Positions 8,181 to 11,987 of a stretch of DNA of 11,987 bases are shown here, in pieces. How positions within the stretch are numbered: the first letter of the stretch is position 1; the number at the start of each line of letters is the position of its first letter. The DNA is taken from positions 1 to 11,987 of the forward strand of contig JAFONG010000021.1 in the NCBI GenBank assembly GCA_017418585.1, given 5' to 3'. The stretch is from Erysipelotrichaceae bacterium (GTDB lineage: Bacteria; Bacillota_I; Bacilli_A; Erysipelotrichales; Erysipelotrichaceae). The notes beneath the pieces are model-generated. The model ran no database searches. It was not told where the DNA came from and was given only the letters and a program-made list of their open reading frames with translations. Both the position numbers and the translations under genes were made by a program.

Positions 8181-8336
8181 ATGAAGAAAGTGTTGAAAGT
8201 GATAGGAATAATAATACTGCCTATCGTTGTTCTCATTGCAGGTCTGCTGTTTTTTCTTTCAATTAAGCCTGCTGCACAAAACAACTACACAAAGAAAACG
8301 CTAAAGAAAGCATTCGACTTTCTTGAAAGAATATAG
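8181..8336 (+). CDS. Small single-pass membrane protein, 51 residues, unknown function
   Basis: A short open frame starts at ATG 8181, preceded by GAAAGG at 8168-8173 with a 7-base gap. It begins MKKVLKVIG, continues with a hydrophobic segment at about residues 7-28 (IIILPIVVLIAGLLFFL within it), and ends in a basic, polar tail of about 23 residues (KPAAQNNYTKK, then LKKAFDFLERI). Positive charges before the helix suggest an N-in orientation. It starts 14 bases after the GH43-like gene and stops 27 bases before rhaA, in the same direction, so it sits inside the operon. From memory, the N-terminal pattern (MKK, helix, SIKPA, NYTKK) resembles the membrane anchor of some Firmicute membrane-tethered alpha/beta hydrolases. 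It could therefore be a free-standing small protein or the stub of a longer, deleted gene. No function is assigned. Confidence 0.55.
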   Translation: MKKVLKVIGIIILPIVVLIAGLLFFLSIKPAAQNNYTKKTLKKAFDFLERI

Positions 8337-8363
8337 ATCTCTATTGAGAAAGAAAGGATAAAT

Positions 8364-9617
8364 ATGAACAACTACGAAGCCGCAAAGAAAAGATATCAGG
8401 ATCTGGGAATCGATACCGAAAAAGCGATTGAAACACTGAAGGATGTTTCGGTATCCCTGCACTGCTGGCAGGGAGACGATGTCAGAGGTTTTGATACCGA
8501 TCCCAACAAGCCTCTTACCGGAGGCATTCAGACGACCGGCAACTATCCGGGCAGAGCATCCACACCGGAAGAACTGATGGCTGACCTGGATGAAGTATTG
8601 AAACTGATTCCGGGAAAACCGAAGATGAACCTGCACGCGTCCTATGCCATCTTTGAAGAAGGCGACTGGGCAGACAGGGACAGACTGGAGCCGAAACATT
8701 TTCAGAAATGGGTCGATTTCTGCAAGGAAAGAGGACTGGGCTGCGATTTCAATCCGACTTTTTTCTCCCATGAGAAGTGCGATCCTTTAACGTTGTCTTC
8801 AGCGAATGAAGAAACCAGAAAGTTCTGGATCGATCATGGAAAAGCCTGCATCCGTATTTCCAATTATCTTGCTGAGCAGCTGGGTGAGAAGTGTGTCATG
8901 AATATCTGGACCGGCGACGGCTTCAAGGATGTACCGGGCGACCGCATGGGTCCAAGGATGAGATACAGAGATTCGATCGATCAGATCTTAAGCGAACCCT
9001 ATGACTTCAATAAGGTAAAACCATGCGTCGAATCCAAGACCTTCGGCATCGGTGTAGAGTCATATACAACAGGAAGTTCAGAGTTCACTTTGAGCTATGC
9101 GGCTTTTAATAAAGACAAATGCATTCCTCTGATGGACAACGGACACTACCATCCTACCGAAGTGGTTTCGGATAAGATTCCTGCATTGCTGACATTCTTC
9201 GACGAGATCGCTCTGCATGTGACCAGACCTGTCAGATGGGATTCCGACCATGTGGTGCTGTTTGACGATGAGACAAAGGAGATCGCCAGAGAGATCGTCA
9301 GATGCGGCGTTGACAGAGTCAATATCGCACTGGATTACTTCGATGCGTCGATCAACAGAATTTCCGCCTGGGTGACGGGTTACCGGAACCTGCAGAAGGC
9401 ATTATTGTATGCATTGCTGCAGCCTGTGGATGAACTGAAGGAGCTTCAGGATGAGCAGAACTTTTCCAAACTGATGGTCGTTCAGGAAGAACTCAAGACA
9501 ATGCCGTTCAACGATGTATGGGATGCGTATTGCGAGTCCTGCGGCAAACCGAAAGACGGCGAATGGTTTGAAGAGATAGAAAGATATGAAAGAGTAGTTC
9601 TTTCAAAGAGAGGTTAA
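8364..9617 (+). CDS. rhaA: L-rhamnose isomerase
   Basis: A 417-residue enzyme, near the 419 of E. coli RhaA, that converts L-rhamnose to L-rhamnulose in the cytoplasm. It is a TIM-barrel metal enzyme using Mn2+ or Zn2+. Recognisable segments are SLHCWQGDDV near the N terminus, DNGHYHPTEVVSDKI (D258 to I272) and RPVRWDSDHVVLFDDE (around 289-303). All are close to E. coli RhaA and carry its metal-binding Asp and His residues. The start is supported by AAAGGA at 8353-8358. It is followed after only two bases by rhaD. The terminal sequence is complete, and no lesion is apparent. The identification is secure. Confidence 0.98.
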   Translation: MNNYEAAKKRYQDLGIDTEKAIETLKDVSVSLHCWQGDDVRGFDTDPNKPLTGGIQTTGNYPGRASTPEELMADLDEVLKLIPGKPKMNLHASYAIFEEGDWADRDRLEPKHFQKWVDFCKERGLGCDFNPTFFSHEKCDPLTLSSANEETRKFWIDHGKACIRISNYLAEQLGEKCVMNIWTGDGFKDVPGDRMGPRMRYRDSIDQILSEPYDFNKVKPCVESKTFGIGVESYTTGSSEFTLSYAAFNKDKCIPLMDNGHYHPTEVVSDKIPALLTFFDEIALHVTRPVRWDSDHVVLFDDETKEIAREIVRCGVDRVNIALDYFDASINRISAWVTGYRNLQKALLYALLQPVDELKELQDEQNFSKLMVVQEELKTMPFNDVWDAYCESCGKPKDGEWFEEIERYERVVLSKRG

Positions 9618-9619
9618 CG

Positions 9620-10468
9620 ATGGATATTTTAGAAAGCAAACTGGTCAGGGCATTTACGAAGATCTGCACTGACGGCTACGAACAGGGCTGGCATGAAAGA
9701 AACGGCGGGAATCTTTCCTATCGCCTGAAAGAGGAAGAAGTCGAAGAACTGAAGGATTCTTTCGATTACGATGCGGAGTGGAAAGAGATCGGAACGACCG
9801 TTGAAGATCTGAAAAACGAACATTTCATGGTCACGGGTTCCGGCAAATACATGCGCAACGTATCTCTGGATTTTGAAGACAGCGTTGCGATCATCAGAGT
9901 GAATGAGGACGGCACGAAATATCAGATCGTTTTCGGACTTGTCAACGGCGGCAGACCGACCAGCGAGCTTCCGACCCACCTGATGAATCTGGAAGTTCTG
10001 AAACACAGAGATCCGGAGATGAGAGTTGTCTACCACTGCCATCCGGCAAATACGATCGCTCTGACCTTCCTGCTGCCCTGTGACGATCAGATCTTCACCA
10101 GGGAGATCTGGGAGATGATGACGGAATGTCCGATCATCTTCCCCAAGGGTATCGGCACCGTGGAGTGGATGGTACCGGGCGGCAGGGAGATCGCCGTCAA
10201 GACCTGCGAGATCATGAAGACGAAGGATGTCGCTGTCTGGTTCCATCACGGCATGTTCGCCTGCGGCCATGACTTCGATGAAGCCTTCGGCCTGATGCAT
10301 GCGGTGGAGAAAGCTGCCGAGATCCTGTTAAAGGTCATGTCGGTTTCCGACAGAAAACTGCAGACGATCACGCCGGAAGGCTTCCGGGAGATCGAACCCG
10401 CCTCCAATGTGAAACTGGATGAATCCTGCCTTTATGAAAGAGTCGACGGCAGGATCGGCAGAAAATAA
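9620..10468 (+). CDS. rhaD: L-rhamnulose-1-phosphate aldolase
   Basis: A 282-residue class II, zinc-dependent aldolase that splits L-rhamnulose-1-phosphate into dihydroxyacetone phosphate and L-lactaldehyde. It belongs to the AraD/FucA superfamily. Zinc ligands expected from E. coli RhaD (H141, H143, H212) are seen as H139 and H141 in YHCHPANT and H210 in WFHHGMFACG. The catalytic Glu (E117 in E. coli) corresponds to E116 in TSELPTHL. The N-terminal EQGWHERNGGNLSYR is also typical. The length is slightly above the 274 of E. coli. It starts two bases after the rhaA stop, and its TAA shares one base with the ATG of rhaB (TAATG). It is therefore translationally coupled to both neighbours. Confidence 0.98.
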   Translation: MDILESKLVRAFTKICTDGYEQGWHERNGGNLSYRLKEEEVEELKDSFDYDAEWKEIGTTVEDLKNEHFMVTGSGKYMRNVSLDFEDSVAIIRVNEDGTKYQIVFGLVNGGRPTSELPTHLMNLEVLKHRDPEMRVVYHCHPANTIALTFLLPCDDQIFTREIWEMMTECPIIFPKGIGTVEWMVPGGREIAVKTCEIMKTKDVAVWFHHGMFACGHDFDEAFGLMHAVEKAAEILLKVMSVSDRKLQTITPEGFREIEPASNVKLDESCLYERVDGRIGRK

Positions 10469-11727
10469 TGAAGTACGCTCTGGCCATTGACATCGGCGCC
10501 TCTTCCGGACGGCATATCGTAGGCTGGCTCGAAGATAACAGAATAAAGACGGAAGAGGTCTACCGTTTTCACAACGGCGTGAAGGAAGAAAACGGTCATC
10601 TCATATGGGATATCGATCATCTGCTTAAAGAAGTCAAAGCGGGAATCGGTATCGCAAAACAGAAATACGATGTCGGATCCCTTTCCATCGATACCTGGGG
10701 CGTGGATTATGTCCTGATGAAAGGCGATGAGGAAGTCTATCCGGTCTATGCCTACCGGGATGCCAGGACGGAGAAAGTGATCGATGAAGTTCATTCGATC
10801 ATTCCTTTTGAGGAGCTCTATCAACATACCGGCTGTCAGTTTCAACCGTTCAATACGATCTATCAGCTCTATGATGATAAGAAACGAGGAAGGCTTGAGG
10901 GTGCGAGTGATTTCCTGATGGTTCCCGAATATCTCCTGTATAAACTGACGGGAGTCAAAAAGAAGGAGTTCACCAACGCCACGACCACCGGCATGATCGA
11001 TCACAATACTCTCAACTTTGATAAAGAGATTGTCGAAAGACTTAGTCTGCCGAAACATCTCTTCGCTGATCTCTATCGGCCGGGAGAGTATCTCGGCGAT
11101 TATGAAGGAATCAAGGTCGTCCTGTGTGCGACTCACGATACTGGATCTGCCGTGGAAGGCATTCCGATGGAGGGCAATGAATTATACATCTCCTCAGGGA
11201 CCTGGTCACTGCTGGGTGTCAAGACAGAGAAGCCGATCACGGATGAGAGTTCCATGAAAGCCAACTATTCCAACGAGGGCGGTGTCGGCTACAACCGCTA
11301 TCAGAAGAACATCATGGGCATGTGGATCGTCAATGAACTTCAAAAGGAACTCTGTCCGGATGAAAAGATCTCTGATATCGTACTGAAGGCAGAAGAAAGT
11401 GGCTATGAGGAAGTGCTGGATGCGAATCATGAATCGCTTCTTTCACCTGCCAGCATGAAATCCGCCTTTGATTCATTGTTATCCGTAAAACCGGAAAGCA
11501 GATATGACTACTTCCGCTGTGCTTTCAAGTCTTTAGCCTTATCCTACAAACAGGCCATCGAAGAGCTGGAACATAATACCGGAAAGTCATATTCGAAACT
11601 GTATATCGTGGGCGGAGGAGCCAGGAATCAGTTCCTCAACAGGCTGACTCAAGAAGCGACAGGCAAGCAAGTCATCGTGCTTCCGATCGAAGCTACCGCT
11701 ATAGGCAATCTTAAAATACAATTATAA
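10468..11727 (+). CDS. rhaB: Rhamnulokinase, apparently C-terminally truncated
   Basis: A FGGY-family kinase that phosphorylates L-rhamnulose at O1 using ATP. The phosphate-binding N-terminal motif DIGASSGR (from D8) is intact. The probable catalytic base is D224 in CATHDTGSAVEGIP, matching D237 of E. coli RhaB. The ATP-domain motifs SSGTWSLLG and IVGGGARNQFLNR are both present. The frame stops at residue 419 just after PIEATAIGNLKIQL. Typical RhaB proteins (roughly 460-490 residues) continue past A-T-A-I-G-N for about another 50 residues, finishing the ATPase domain. The last residues NLKIQL still resemble the usual N-L-x-V-Q-x. The other two frames do not continue the protein, and the downstream DNA is the 3' end of a convergent gene. 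The protein may be impaired or depend on another kinase; activity cannot be judged from sequence. Confidence 0.93.
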   Translation: MKYALAIDIGASSGRHIVGWLEDNRIKTEEVYRFHNGVKEENGHLIWDIDHLLKEVKAGIGIAKQKYDVGSLSIDTWGVDYVLMKGDEEVYPVYAYRDARTEKVIDEVHSIIPFEELYQHTGCQFQPFNTIYQLYDDKKRGRLEGASDFLMVPEYLLYKLTGVKKKEFTNATTTGMIDHNTLNFDKEIVERLSLPKHLFADLYRPGEYLGDYEGIKVVLCATHDTGSAVEGIPMEGNELYISSGTWSLLGVKTEKPITDESSMKANYSNEGGVGYNRYQKNIMGMWIVNELQKELCPDEKISDIVLKAEESGYEEVLDANHESLLSPASMKSAFDSLLSVKPESRYDYFRCAFKSLALSYKQAIEELEHNTGKSYSKLYIVGGGARNQFLNRLTQEATGKQVIVLPIEATAIGNLKIQL

Positions 11728-11741
11728 TGATTAAGTGTTTT

Positions 11742-11987
11742 TTATTTCTGTGCCTGTCTGATCATCTCCGACAGCTCCGTTCCTGATTCCTGCATCCCCC
11801 GTTTCATCCATTCGTGTACCCATCCATAGATCATGTATGCGATAGACGACTTCAAATAGGCCACAGGATTGGCGTCGTCTTCAGATATCTTCATGGAAGA
11901 GATGATGGTATTCATGATGATGCTTTCAAGACCGGAATTATAAAGAGTCAGATAGAAATCGGAATGGTTCTTGTAATAATTCAATAA
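11742..11987 (-). CDS. Probable TetR/AcrR-family regulator, C-terminal end only (cut by window edge)
   Basis: An open frame on the minus strand runs to the right edge without a start that can be trusted; a TTG at 11984-11982 is in frame, but the frame stays open before it. The roughly 81 visible residues read NYYKNHSDFYLTLYNSGLESIIMNTI and end MKRGMQESGTELSEMIRQAQK. This resembles the C-terminal ligand-binding domain of TetR regulators of the TetR_C_8/DhaS type, where a stretch like H-x-x-F-Y-x-x-L-x-x-S-G-L and a late W-x-x-x-G-M-x-E-S are common. The DNA-binding domain would lie beyond the window. It converges on rhaB, with only 14 bases between the two stops. Whether it controls the rhamnose genes is unknown. 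Confidence 0.72.
   Translation of the reverse strand, partial: LLNYYKNHSDFYLTLYNSGLESIIMNTIISSMKISEDDANPVAYLKSSIAYMIYGWVHEWMKRGMQESGTELSEMIRQAQK

Noticed and set aside
8048..8266. Plus-strand open frame crossing the end of the GH43-like gene and the 51-residue ORF
   Set aside because: It is out of frame with both and basic/low-complexity in translation. The ORF at 8181 has the better start signal and a coherent membrane segment.
8167..8363. Search for a promoter, riboswitch or operator between the GH43-like gene and rhaA
   Set aside because: Apart from the small ORF and ribosome-binding sites, I see no convincing -35/-10 pair, palindrome or structured leader.
9629..10300. Antisense open frame opposite rhaD
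   Set aside because: It is a shadow of a highly conserved gene. The composition is odd and it resembles no known family.
10432..11136. Antisense open frame opposite rhaB
   Set aside because: It lies opposite well-conserved kinase motifs and shows no domain or ribosome-binding site.
11710..11741. Possible terminator: CTTAA at 11710-11714 pairing with TTAAG at 11731-11735, then a T-run
   Set aside because: The stem is only five mostly A-T pairs with a 16-base loop and begins inside rhaB. It is too weak to call.
11982..11984. TTG start for the minus-strand TetR-like frame
   Set aside because: The frame stays open to the window edge and the visible part matches only a C-terminal domain, so the true start lies outside.

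Overview
The window is a single plus-strand gene cluster for uptake and breakdown of a rhamnose-containing glycoside or oligosaccharide. At its right edge lies the end of an unrelated-looking regulator on the opposite strand. The base composition is moderate in GC, Shine-Dalgarno sequences are strong (AGGAGG-type), genes are tightly coupled, and a GPH symporter feeds cytoplasmic glycosidases. Together these suggest a gut Firmicute; Erysipelotrichales or Lachnospirales are my best guesses. This is an impression from protein style, not a measured placement.

Layout: (1) 1-767, C-terminal half of a GPH/MelB-type sugar:cation symporter, cut by the left edge. (2) 780-3389, a GH78 alpha-L-rhamnosidase with the catalytic motifs intact. 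(3) 3380-4363, an alpha/beta-hydrolase esterase. (4) 4353-5555, a class C beta-lactamase-like serine hydrolase. (5) 5552-7120, a tannase/feruloyl-esterase-superfamily hydrolase that lacks the family's usual disulfide pair. (6) 7120-8166, a GH43-like five-bladed propeller glycosidase. (7) 8181-8336, a 51-residue single-pass membrane protein. (8-10) rhaA, rhaD and rhaB, the isomerase, aldolase and kinase of L-rhamnose catabolism. (11) 11742-11987, the C-terminal end of a probable TetR-family regulator on the minus strand, cut by the right edge.

How they may work together (inference): the symporter imports a small rhamnoside. None of the soluble enzymes has a recognisable signal peptide, so processing should be cytoplasmic. 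Three hydrolases of different folds may remove acyl groups or other ester decorations. The GH78 enzyme releases L-rhamnose and the GH43-like enzyme trims the remaining sugar. RhaA, RhaB and RhaD then convert rhamnose to rhamnulose, rhamnulose-1-phosphate, and finally dihydroxyacetone phosphate plus L-lactaldehyde. No lactaldehyde reductase, mutarotase or obvious rhamnose regulator is inside the window.

Genes 2-6 and 9-10 overlap or nearly touch, so they are probably one transcript. No promoter or convincing terminator is visible. The oddest points are the three different esterase-type folds in one locus, the tannase-like protein with a rebuilt catalytic surround, the small membrane protein, and a rhaB that stops about 50 residues early next to a convergent gene.
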